Source of the DNA: JALOAD01 sp023228995 [NCBI: Candidatus Muiribacterium halophilum]
GTDB taxonomy: Bacteria > Muiribacteriota > Muiribacteriia > Muiribacteriales
DNA: 14,650 nt
Direction of reading: 5' to 3'
Assembly: GCA_023228995.1 (NCBI GenBank)
Contig: JALOAD010000070.1
Location: forward strand, 1-14,650
This document shows positions 9,301 to 14,650 of the stretch, one piece after another (within the stretch, counting starts at the first letter, position 1; each line of letters starts with the position of its first letter). A model generated the notes under the pieces. That model ran no database searches and was not told where the DNA came from. It saw only the letters and a program-made list of their open reading frames with translations. A program made the position numbers and the translations under genes.

Positions 9301-11666
9301 ATACCTGTGTATTTTTCATAAACAAAATACGGTATATAAACAGTGTTTTCAACACTTCTACCACTTTTTTCAATAACTCTTACTTTTACTTCAAGTTTTA
9401 TTCCAGAAGCTACATTTTCAATAATAGGAATTGGTATATTTACAGAAGTTTTACCAGAATTATCAAGTGTCTTTTTTAATATGTCTGAGTTATTTAATAT
9501 AATAGAAGTATTTTTTCCTGAAAAATCAAAAGAAGAATATTTATCAAACTTCAAGTCATAAGGTATAAATTTCCATGAAATTTCACATTCAAGCTCTTTT
9601 GCAGGTGATTTATATAAATATTCAGAAAAAACATCGATTTTTATGTTATTATCACCTTTTTGTAAATTTTCTTTATCTTTATTAACTTCAACCCTTATAT
9701 TTTGAGGAAGAATATCCTCAACTAGAATTTTTTGCTCAAAAGTTTCAGGACCTGCATTGATTACAGTTTTCCATACACCAGTTAGATCATTTGCATTAGT
9801 TTTAAATTCAAAAGTATAAAAACCATTTTTACCTTGTTTTGATATACTTTCACCTGTTCGTTTATTTGCTGAATTATACAATTCTGCTTTAACAGGAAGT
9901 TTTTCATTAATAGTTTTATTATCATTATCTCTTAAAATCATAGAAACATTAATTGTTTCACCAGGTCTATAAACTCCTTTTTCTGTATAAATAAAAGCAT
10001 TAATATTTTTATTAGCTAAAACTCCACCTGTATTAAAAGTTGTAGTATCAATAATACTTGAGTTAAATTTAATATAAGATTGCATATTATTCCATTCAGC
10101 AGTTATAAAAAAACTATCTTTATAATTTTTAAACTTATATCTTCCAAATTCATTAGAAAATCCAATATCAATTAATTGATTATAATAAGAATAAAGTTTG
10201 AATTTAACTCCCATAATCGGAAGCGAATTTTTAACATCCATAGCATAAACAATAATTTCTTCATTACTTTTTTTAGCAACAAGACCAATATCAGTTCTTA
10301 CAATAGGTCTATTTGAATTTGAATAATAATTACCTTCTTTTAAACTTACTTTTTCTCTATAATCATCAAAACCAACGCTAATTATAAAAAAACCATCTTT
10401 ATGTTCCAAAAACAACGATGAAATATCAATTTCAGTTCTAATTATACTGTTTTTTTCCTTACCTATATAAATATTTTGTTTATAAATTTCTTCACCTGTT
10501 CTATGGGAATTATAATAATAATCAGAACCGCCAGAAAGATCATTATCTTGAAGGAAAAAAGCAACATTATTTGAATAAACTTTTCTAATAGTCATTTGAA
10601 CTTTTTCTGTATTTACTGAACTTATTACGATTTTATCCGAATTAAGTCCTGAAAGAAGAGAACCTTCTTGAGTAAAATTAACTTCAGGCTGCATATCTGG
10701 AAAAACAACTTCCTTATTAAATTTACTTTGTGAAGAATTTCCATATTCAGACCTAATACCTTCATTAACTCTTATATTGTATTTTTTTCCATTTTTAAAA
10801 TTTCCATACAAATATACAATATTTCCATCTAATCTAAATTTAATATCATCAATACCATCAGCATAAATAAATCCATTAAAATTAAAATCTTTTTTTAAAG
10901 GTTCTGAAAAAACAATTTGTCCATAAAGCGTATTACCACTCATTATCGCTTCTACTTGCTCGACTTTCATTTCTTTTAAACGAGGTATAGTTATTTTTAT
11001 ATTAGAATTATCAAGCATATTAAGTTGAGTTTTATCCATTATAAAATTTATATAATAATCTTTGTTTTCTCTTAAAACAGGTTGCGATATTAATGTGAAA
11101 TTCATATTATCTTTTGTTTCTGTATAAAAAAGAATAGGTTTTTTATTCATTTGAAATAAACAAGTTTTATTAATAAGTTCAAGAGAAGTCTGAGTTGACA
11201 ATTCTAAATCAATTTTAATTCTTAAAGAATTAACAGGATCATTTGTTTTTGAAGTTATAATACTATTTATTTTTCTTAAAACCCTCTCAGGAGTTCTAAA
11301 TTCAAAATTTAAAATATTCTCTGTAAAATCAAAATTTTTATAAAGTTTTGAAAGATCTATACTATATTTATAAATTTTATTACTTTCAAAACCATTATAA
11401 GGTTTAAATTCAAATAAATAATCATCATTAAAAAATGATTTACCATTAATTTGAGGTGTAATTTTAAAAAAATCCGCATTAATATTTTTATCAGTTAAAT
11501 ATCCTTTTACTTGCTTTGAAAACCTAACAATTAAACTACTATTATTATCTATAATACCACTTGTTGCATTAGTTAAAACAGTATAAGAATTGATTTTTTC
11601 AGCATTAGCAACAAAGTTAAAAGATAACAAACACAAAATAATTAAAAATAAAATTTTAAACCTCAT
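6363..11666 (-). CDS. Bacterial alpha-2-macroglobulin lacking the thioester
   Basis: Large secreted protein of the bacterial alpha-2-macroglobulin family (YfhM-like), 1767 residues, thought in other species to guard the periplasm against foreign proteases while PBP1C repairs the wall. Visible parts: a type I signal peptide (residues 1-22, ending VANA; Cys12 lies in the hydrophobic core but does not form a lipobox, so it is probably not a lipoprotein as E. coli YfhM is); N-terminal beta-sandwich domains; an MG2 domain near 555-660 (YTEKGVYRPGETINVSM); a likely bait stretch near 1095-1120 (GGSDLGSEITKR); the A2M core domain near 1130-1190 (YNGAVRIMVAGAYNNAFGRA); a helical thioester-type domain near 1300-1560; and a C-terminal MG10 domain from about 1640. 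The thioester CxEQ is absent: at the aligned place the protein reads YSYYSLNN (SLNN at 1333-1336), and no CxEQ occurs elsewhere. AGAGAGG lies seven bases before the ATG. It is the first gene of the probable operon with pbpC. Confidence 0.93.
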   Translation of the reverse strand: MRFKILFLIILCLLSFNFVANAEKINSYTVLTNATSGIIDNNSSLIVRFSKQVKGYLTDKNINADFFKITPQINGKSFFNDDYLFEFKPYNGFESNKIYKYSIDLSKLYKNFDFTENILNFEFRTPERVLRKINSIITSKTNDPVNSLRIKIDLELSTQTSLELINKTCLFQMNKKPILFYTETKDNMNFTLISQPVLRENKDYYINFIMDKTQLNMLDNSNIKITIPRLKEMKVEQVEAIMSGNTLYGQIVFSEPLKKDFNFNGFIYADGIDDIKFRLDGNIVYLYGNFKNGKKYNIRVNEGIRSEYGNSSQSKFNKEVVFPDMQPEVNFTQEGSLLSGLNSDKIVISSVNTEKVQMTIRKVYSNNVAFFLQDNDLSGGSDYYYNSHRTGEEIYKQNIYIGKEKNSIIRTEIDISSLFLEHKDGFFIISVGFDDYREKVSLKEGNYYSNSNRPIVRTDIGLVAKKSNEEIIVYAMDVKNSLPIMGVKFKLYSYYNQLIDIGFSNEFGRYKFKNYKDSFFITAEWNNMQSYIKFNSSIIDTTTFNTGGVLANKNINAFIYTEKGVYRPGETINVSMILRDNDNKTINEKLPVKAELYNSANKRTGESISKQGKNGFYTFEFKTNANDLTGVWKTVINAGPETFEQKILVEDILPQNIRVEVNKDKENLQKGDNNIKIDVFSEYLYKSPAKELECEISWKFIPYDLKFDKYSSFDFSGKNTSIILNNSDILKKTLDNSGKTSVNIPIPIIENVASGIKLEVKVRVIEKSGRSVENTVYIPYFVYEKYTGIRNIADNYVKTGQNQIFDIIRIDKNQNLVKKENLKYRIYKNQRWWWWDYSSKGDYRKHYKNSLTTELLYEGNIDFKGNIAKIEYTPEQWGEYLIEIIPEDNNENHIATMFFGAYSWGSQAKVDEGVLESNYDNKTYKPGDIVSIPLNTPGKGRAWVSVENGNKILWEKWIDINKKDMEFDIRVTPDMIPNSYVFITLVQPQEQKNNDLPLRLYTIREIKVNSSERNIDYSINTDSVFKPGKDIRVNLKSDKKEKSLFTVSVVDEGSLGLTNYKTPSPYDYFYQKRALGVDTMDILKDVIQKDKGVIHKYFKTGGSDLGSEITKRSSPVMSKRVEPVTLFSGIKETDSNGEAIIDFKMPQYNGAVRIMVAGAYNNAFGRAEKTVPVKDKFIINPSMPMFLSPGDEFTALVQIISTEKNTKCDIYAVCDDKILNNNKKTQISLIKNKEYSHYFNFKANDIIGNSKIDIIIEDNKEKFVESINIPIRPDNSYSSDFKTNIIKKGKSQNIVFEQIGYENTVSKYLKLSSQLIPDFTNRFNNTVNYSYYSLNNIVSSAYALIETDISYTNLSEKDKTDKINKSIKEILKYQLFNGGFSRYQNNNEYDLFLTSFAGEFLNKAYNKGYYIPQKELELWKNFQKRQCINPEGDIRDRVFRVFVMAKSDVFEFGEMNILYQNSLNKIDNGLKVLLAYSYLKAGNLNTSNKILNSVYYKDIISNNSYFDKYAALAVLLEISLINNDEKISHELYKDIVKIFNSNKWLTDIEIIYCINSLNNYMQKYSVNDSFSADLFIENEKTSINNKKEFKTSIKSKINTVKIQNTGNSDLYWFSSWHGIPKTRSFESKSNGNMELSRGFYNNNGDIFDIKNTNQGDVFKIVIEVKNNNDKNLDNIVLNQIIPAGWEIINPSYNGGVLSGNYDNYTIRDDRVIWFFNLNSNERRSFEFNITSVIPGKFILPQAYCEVINKHGINAYSSSFYINVLKRQ

Positions 11667-11881
11667 AGAAAACCTCTCTCAAAAAAATTTTTATATGAGT
11701 AATAATAACAATATAAAAGGAAATAAACAAATAGATAAAATAGTCTAAAAGCATTATGCAAATATTTAAAATAATTATTTATAGATAATATCATCAAAGA
11801 AATATAATTTTCGCAAAATAATGTTCACTGAACATTTTTGTGATTAATTGAGAAAAACTATGGAGACCATTATGAATTCGG

Positions 11882-11912
11882 TAAATAAAAACTAGTTTTA
11901 CTTGTAAAACTA
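11882..11912 (-). terminator. Possible terminator downstream of the ATP-grasp gene
   Basis: On the minus strand a perfect 9-bp stem (TAGTTTTAC / GTAAAACTA, 11893-11912) with a two-base core is followed by GTTTTTATTT. It lies about 80 bp after the ATP-grasp stop codon and before the A2M gene. The stem is short of G:C pairs, so efficiency is uncertain. Confidence 0.4.
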
Positions 11913-11935
11913 TATCTTGAGCAAAGCGAAACATC

Positions 11936-11966
11936 TTGTCAAGACTGATTTATCAGTTTTTGACAA
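11936..11966. repeat. Long stem-loop (inverted repeat)
   Basis: TTGTCAA and ACTGA on the left pair with TCAGT and TTGACAA on the right around a TTTA loop, with a small asymmetric bulge (one G against TT). This gives 12 base pairs. It lies 28 bp after the ATP-grasp stop and would be transcribed with that gene, so it may protect or terminate the message. Confidence 0.5.
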
Positions 11967-11970
11967 CATC

Positions 11971-11984
11971 GTGCATTTATGCAC
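11971..11984. repeat. Short hairpin GTGCATTTATGCAC
   Basis: A perfect inverted repeat of five or six base pairs lies ten bases after the ATP-grasp stop codon. It has the same TTTA loop as the neighbouring longer stem-loop. It has no T-run on either strand, so it is not an intrinsic terminator on its own. Confidence 0.4.
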
Positions 11985-11993
11985 TAACTGCTT

Positions 11994-13160
11994 TTATACG
12001 CTCTCACAAATTACATCAAATATTTTATAAATATCATCTAAATTTTCAGCACGTATAAGATAAGCTTGATTACCCATTAAAGGAGCAAAAGCTTCTGGTA
12101 TTCTATCTGAAAAGATTATGTTTTCACCATATTTTGCAAAAAGATCGTGATTTGAAACTTTATAAGTAATCCAATCTTCCCTAGCACAAAAACCCATATT
12201 ATATTTTCTTTCAGAAGTATTAAAAAACTTATTATATTGAATAATATTAGCCCATTCACGGTAAATATCAATATCACCAGCAAAATTTATCATGTCAGTT
12301 GTAAATCCACCAGGAGGTCTTAAATTTATTTCAAGACCATATAAAACATTATCTTTTGTTCTGAAAAATTCAATATGAAAAAACTTACCTCTAACATCAA
12401 AACCTTTAACAGCTTTTTTACCAGCTTCTATAAGATCTTTAGGTATATCTTTCAACAAAATATAGGATTTTTTACCATTTTTCATTTCAAGAGTACCTGT
12501 ATATTGAAGCGAAGAACAATAAACAATTTTACCATCAAAATCACATATACCATCAAAAGTCTCAATATTACCTTCAATAAACGGTTCTATAAAAAAGAAA
12601 TCAGGTAGAATTTCTCTTCTTTTAAAAAAACTACAAAGTTCATCAGCATTTAATATTTTGTAAGTATCAAACGCTCCAACACCTCTGTCTGGCTTTATAA
12701 TAACAGGAAATTTATGTTTTTTTGCAAAATTCAAAGCATGTTTATAATCTTTTACAAGTTCACCATCAACAATACTTATACTGTTTTTATCAAATACTTT
12801 TTTCATTTCAGATTTTTTAATATATTTATTAAGATCTTTTTTAGTAAGTCCAGGAATTTTAAATTCAACTCTAATAATTGCTTCAAGATCAAGCCAAGAC
12901 TCAAGATTAGACTCTACAAAATCAACATTTCCATGAATTGACAAAAAATATTTAACAGCGTCAAAAACTTCCCAAGTATTATGAAAAGAATTCACTTTAT
13001 AATGACCTGACAAACAATGTTTAACTTCAGGAGAAAGATTATTATAATCACAATCTGTTATACCCAAAACAGTAATTCCAACCTGTTTAGCCTGAATTAC
13101 AAAATTTGCAAAATTATGTGGATAATGCGGAGATATGTATATAAGTTTTTTATTTTCCAT
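11994..13160 (-). CDS. Orphan ATP-grasp ligase, substrate unknown
   Basis: A 388-residue soluble ATP-grasp protein of the carboxylate-amine/thiol ligase type. Such enzymes activate a carboxylate as an acyl-phosphate with ATP and join it to a nucleophile. The N-terminal third (about 1-110) is the Rossmann-like pre-ATP-grasp domain. The nucleotide-binding strand and loop are IIKPDRGVGAF (154-164), the hinge is IEPFIEG (191-197), and the metal-binding acidic residues are HIEFF (262-266) and EINLRPPGG (277-285), so catalysis looks intact. It does not match D-Ala-D-Ala ligase, carbamoyl-phosphate synthase, biotin carboxylase or PurK/PurD in length or motifs that I can see, and the neighbours (phosphofructokinase upstream, A2M downstream) do not point to a pathway. 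No Shine-Dalgarno precedes the ATG; a good promoter sits so close that the mRNA may be leaderless. It is 40 bp behind pfkA but has its own promoter. Confidence 0.85.
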   Translation of the reverse strand: MENKKLIYISPHYPHNFANFVIQAKQVGITVLGITDCDYNNLSPEVKHCLSGHYKVNSFHNTWEVFDAVKYFLSIHGNVDFVESNLESWLDLEAIIRVEFKIPGLTKKDLNKYIKKSEMKKVFDKNSISIVDGELVKDYKHALNFAKKHKFPVIIKPDRGVGAFDTYKILNADELCSFFKRREILPDFFFIEPFIEGNIETFDGICDFDGKIVYCSSLQYTGTLEMKNGKKSYILLKDIPKDLIEAGKKAVKGFDVRGKFFHIEFFRTKDNVLYGLEINLRPPGGFTTDMINFAGDIDIYREWANIIQYNKFFNTSERKYNMGFCAREDWITYKVSNHDLFAKYGENIIFSDRIPEAFAPLMGNQAYLIRAENLDDIYKIFDVICESV

Positions 13161-13165
13161 TATTT

Positions 13166-13195
13166 ATTATAACCTTTTTTAATATATATAGTCAA
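13166..13195 (-). promoter_or_regulatory. Promoter of the ATP-grasp gene, predicts leaderless mRNA
   Basis: On the minus strand TTGACT (13190-13195) and a perfect TATAAT (13166-13171) are separated by 18 bp. Only five bases separate the -10 box from the ATG at 13160, so the expected transcription start falls on or beside the A of the start codon. The whole promoter sits in the 40-bp gap after pfkA. Confidence 0.6.
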
Positions 13196-13200
13196 TAATC

Positions 13201-14307
13201 CTAATCACCAAAACATATTCCAAGATTTCTTGCAGTCATAATCATATCAGAATCAAGAGGAACCGACTTCATTCTAGAAGTTGCTTCTTTTAGCGGAACA
13301 TACTGAACTATTGGAGGATCAAGTGCTACCATTACATCACGATAACCTTGTTCTAATGCTCTAACAGCAGCTGCACCAAATCTCAATGAAAGAAGTCTGT
13401 CAAAAGCCGTCGGAGATCCACCTCTTAAAAGATGACCAAGAACAACAGTTCTGCTTTCTTTGCCAGTTTTTTCAGAAATAAGTTTTGCAACTTTATCCCC
13501 AACTCCACCAAGAATATCTTTTCTTCCAAGTTCACTAGTAATAACAGAATAATCACCGCCAAGTGGTTTTGCTCCTTCTGCAACAACAACAAGTGCATGC
13601 CTGTGACCAGCTTTTTCTTTCTGAATAATTTTTTCAACAACTTTATCAATATCAAATTCAATTTCAGGAATTAAAATAACATCTGAATCAGATGCAATAC
13701 CACATTCAACAGCAATCCATCCTGCATATCTTCCCATCACTTCAATAACCATAACTCTCTGATGGGCTTCCGCAGTCGAATGAAGTCTATCAATACACTG
13801 TGTTGCAAAAGACATAGCAGTATCAAATCCAAAAGTAATTACAGTTTTTTCAAGATCATTGTCAATTGTCTTAGGAACACCAATAACTCTCATACCTTTA
13901 TCAGCAAGAACAGATGCAATTTCTAAAGAACCATCTCCACCTACTGCAATTATAGCATCTATTTCTTTTTTTCTAGCAGCTTCGATTATTTCATCAGTTC
14001 TATCAATTTCCTTCCATTTACCATTTGCATCTTTTATTGGAAATCTCAAAGGATTACCTTTATTTATAGTACCAATTATAGTTCCACCAAGATGAGTAAT
14101 TCCAGCAACTTTTTTTTGAGTTAATTTGATTATACCACCATCTTCATATCTTTCTGGAAACATAAGACCATTAAATCCGTCTCTTATTCCCAAAACTTCC
14201 CATCCCCTGTTCAAAGCACTTATTGTAGCACCTCTTATTACAGCATTCAATCCAGGTGCATCACCGCCACCAGTTGAAATAGCTATTCTTTTTATTTCAT
14301 CTTTCAT
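13201..14307 (-). CDS. pfkA: 6-phosphofructokinase, group III type
   Basis: Phosphorylates fructose 6-phosphate to fructose 1,6-bisphosphate, the committed step of glycolysis, in the cytoplasm. Over its 368 residues all family motifs are present: STGGGDAPGLNAVIRG near the N-terminus, GGDGS (123-127), PKTIDND (145-151) with the catalytic base Asp149, MGRYAGW (191-197) and GHLLRGGSPTAFDR. The donor-specificity positions read Gly126 (E. coli 104) and Lys146 (E. coli 124). Gly at the first position favours ATP; Lys at the second is shared with pyrophosphate-dependent enzymes and with ATP-using group III enzymes such as that of Streptomyces. ATP use is therefore the better guess. It is longer than the 320-residue E. 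coli enzyme, as group III members are. GGAGG lies ten bases before the ATG, under a good promoter. It is monocistronic or weakly linked to the ATP-grasp gene behind it. Confidence 0.95.
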   Translation of the reverse strand: MKDEIKRIAISTGGGDAPGLNAVIRGATISALNRGWEVLGIRDGFNGLMFPERYEDGGIIKLTQKKVAGITHLGGTIIGTINKGNPLRFPIKDANGKWKEIDRTDEIIEAARKKEIDAIIAVGGDGSLEIASVLADKGMRVIGVPKTIDNDLEKTVITFGFDTAMSFATQCIDRLHSTAEAHQRVMVIEVMGRYAGWIAVECGIASDSDVILIPEIEFDIDKVVEKIIQKEKAGHRHALVVVAEGAKPLGGDYSVITSELGRKDILGGVGDKVAKLISEKTGKESRTVVLGHLLRGGSPTAFDRLLSLRFGAAAVRALEQGYRDVMVALDPPIVQYVPLKEATSRMKSVPLDSDMIMTARNLGICFGD

Positions 14308-14342
14308 ACTTTTTTAACCTCCAAGGGTTGGATTTGTTTTGA

Positions 14343-14371
14343 ATTATATCACAACTTTATAATTTGAACAA
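14343..14371 (-). promoter_or_regulatory. Promoter of pfkA
   Basis: On the minus strand, TTGTTC (14366-14371) and an extended -10, TGATATAAT (TATAAT at 14343-14348), are spaced by 17 bp. The -10 lies 35 bp before the start codon, leaving room for the GGAGG ribosome binding site in a short leader. Confidence 0.6.
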
Positions 14372-14483
14372 TAAAAAAACTTTTAAATTAAAATATTTAA
14401 CTAAAACATTCAATTGAATCCTCTAATTAAACAAACAAAAATCAATATAATGTCATGCCAAAGGAAATTTCATATTAAAAAAT

Positions 14484-14593
14484 GTCATCTTGGCATCATT
14501 CTGAGAAACTGTCATCCCAGTACGATTCTGAGAAACTGTCATCCCGGTATGATTCTGAGAAACTGTCATCCCGGTATGATTCTGAGCCGGGAT
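14484..14593. repeat. 27-bp tandem repeat, about 3.8 units
   Basis: Units at 14484-14510, 14511-14537, 14538-14564 and a partial one from 14565. The unit begins GTCATCCCGGTATGATT and ends CTGAGAAACT. The first unit is the most diverged, the second differs from the third by two bases, and the third and fourth are identical over 22 bases, so the array seems to have grown at its right end. There are no unique spacers, so it is not a CRISPR array. It is much richer in G+C than the surrounding DNA. Because 27 is divisible by three, any frame across it stays open and mimics a short repetitive protein. The rest of 14372-14650 holds nothing I recognise. Confidence 0.85.
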
Positions 14594-14612
14594 CTGTTTT
14601 TGATTTTTTTTT
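14568..14612 (+). terminator. GC-rich hairpin with T-run at the end of the repeat
   Basis: ATCCCGG (14568-14574) pairs with CCGGGAT (14587-14593) around a 12-base loop, followed on the plus strand by CTGTTTTTGATTTTTTTT. It looks like an intrinsic terminator for plus-strand transcription, although no plus-strand gene is visible in this window. It may simply be the palindromic core of the interspersed repeat from which the tandem copies arose. Confidence 0.4.
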
Positions 14613-14650
14613 GAATTAGATTTTACATATAGATTCAAAAAATTGATATC

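Larger units (their letters stand above)
11667..11993. other. 327-bp spacer between A2M and the ATP-grasp gene
   Basis: There is no coding sequence here. The part next to the A2M gene must hold its promoter, but apart from the AGAGAGG ribosome binding site I see no -35/-10 pair that stands out from the A+T background. The half next to the ATP-grasp gene holds three inverted repeats in 100 bp (listed separately). Between the first two lies CTTGAGCAAAGCGAAACATC, which resembles the widespread intergenic repeats of the type TCTGAGCGAAGCGAAGAATC. Confidence 0.5.

Noticed and set aside
9225-9561. Plus-strand frames rich in Phe, Ser, Thr and Ile inside the A2M gene (and similar ones inside tldD, tldE, pbpC, pfkA and the ATP-grasp gene)
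   Set aside because: They are antisense readings of AT-rich coding sequence; the minus-strand frames have clear family motifs.
11595-11666. Lipoprotein signal in the A2M
   Set aside because: Cys12 is preceded by Ile-Ile-Leu, not a lipobox, and a normal type I cleavage site (VANA) follows at residues 19-22.
13425-13674. Overlapping frames within pfkA on both strands
   Set aside because: They lie wholly inside the phosphofructokinase gene, whose motifs are continuous through this stretch.
14484-14593. CRISPR array
   Set aside because: Units are directly adjacent without spacers, and no cas gene is nearby.
14414-14614. Open frames on both strands encoding repeated NCHPGMILR-like or QNHTGMTVS-like peptides
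   Set aside because: They arise because the 27-bp tandem repeat is a multiple of three; there is no ribosome binding site and no family match, and the frame is open on both strands for the same reason.

Overview
The window is very AT-rich (roughly three quarters A+T by eye), and every gene I can support lies on the minus strand. The organism is a bacterium with an outer membrane and a peptidoglycan wall. The main evidence is a class A penicillin-binding protein of the PBP1C type paired with a large secreted bacterial alpha-2-macroglobulin (A2M), a pairing known from Gram-negative bacteria. The phosphofructokinase indicates glycolysis. I cannot fix the phylum; the Cys/His-rich C-terminal part of the PBP1C recalls Bacteroidota-type homologues, but that is from memory.

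Layout in the direction of transcription, right to left. At the right edge (14308-14650) there is no gene, only a 27-bp tandem repeat ending in a GC-rich hairpin, and the promoter of the next gene. Then come a group III-type 6-phosphofructokinase (13201-14307), an orphan ATP-grasp ligase of unknown substrate with a promoter that predicts a leaderless mRNA (11994-13160), and a 327-bp spacer with three small hairpins. Next is a 1767-residue A2M (6363-11666) with pbpC 30 bp behind it (4050-6332), probably one operon for wall synthesis and envelope protection. A collapsed AAA-ATPase/PD-(D/E)XK gene (3352-3991) has lost its whole ATPase domain. It is followed by a tldE-tldD pair (3186 down to 376), the two halves of a peptide-processing metalloprotease, in a tight operon. 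The left edge (1-375) holds no gene I can defend.

Points that stand out: the A2M has SLNN where the thioester motif CxEQ should be, so it cannot trap proteases covalently; the AAA/PD-(D/E)XK gene shows a readable deletion breakpoint; two genes have a -10 box only 5-6 nt before the start codon; and PBP1C carries a CxxH-x13-CxxC cluster. I did not find a clear new multi-gene system. The A2M/PBP1C pair with a missing thioester and the orphan ATP-grasp enzyme are the best leads.
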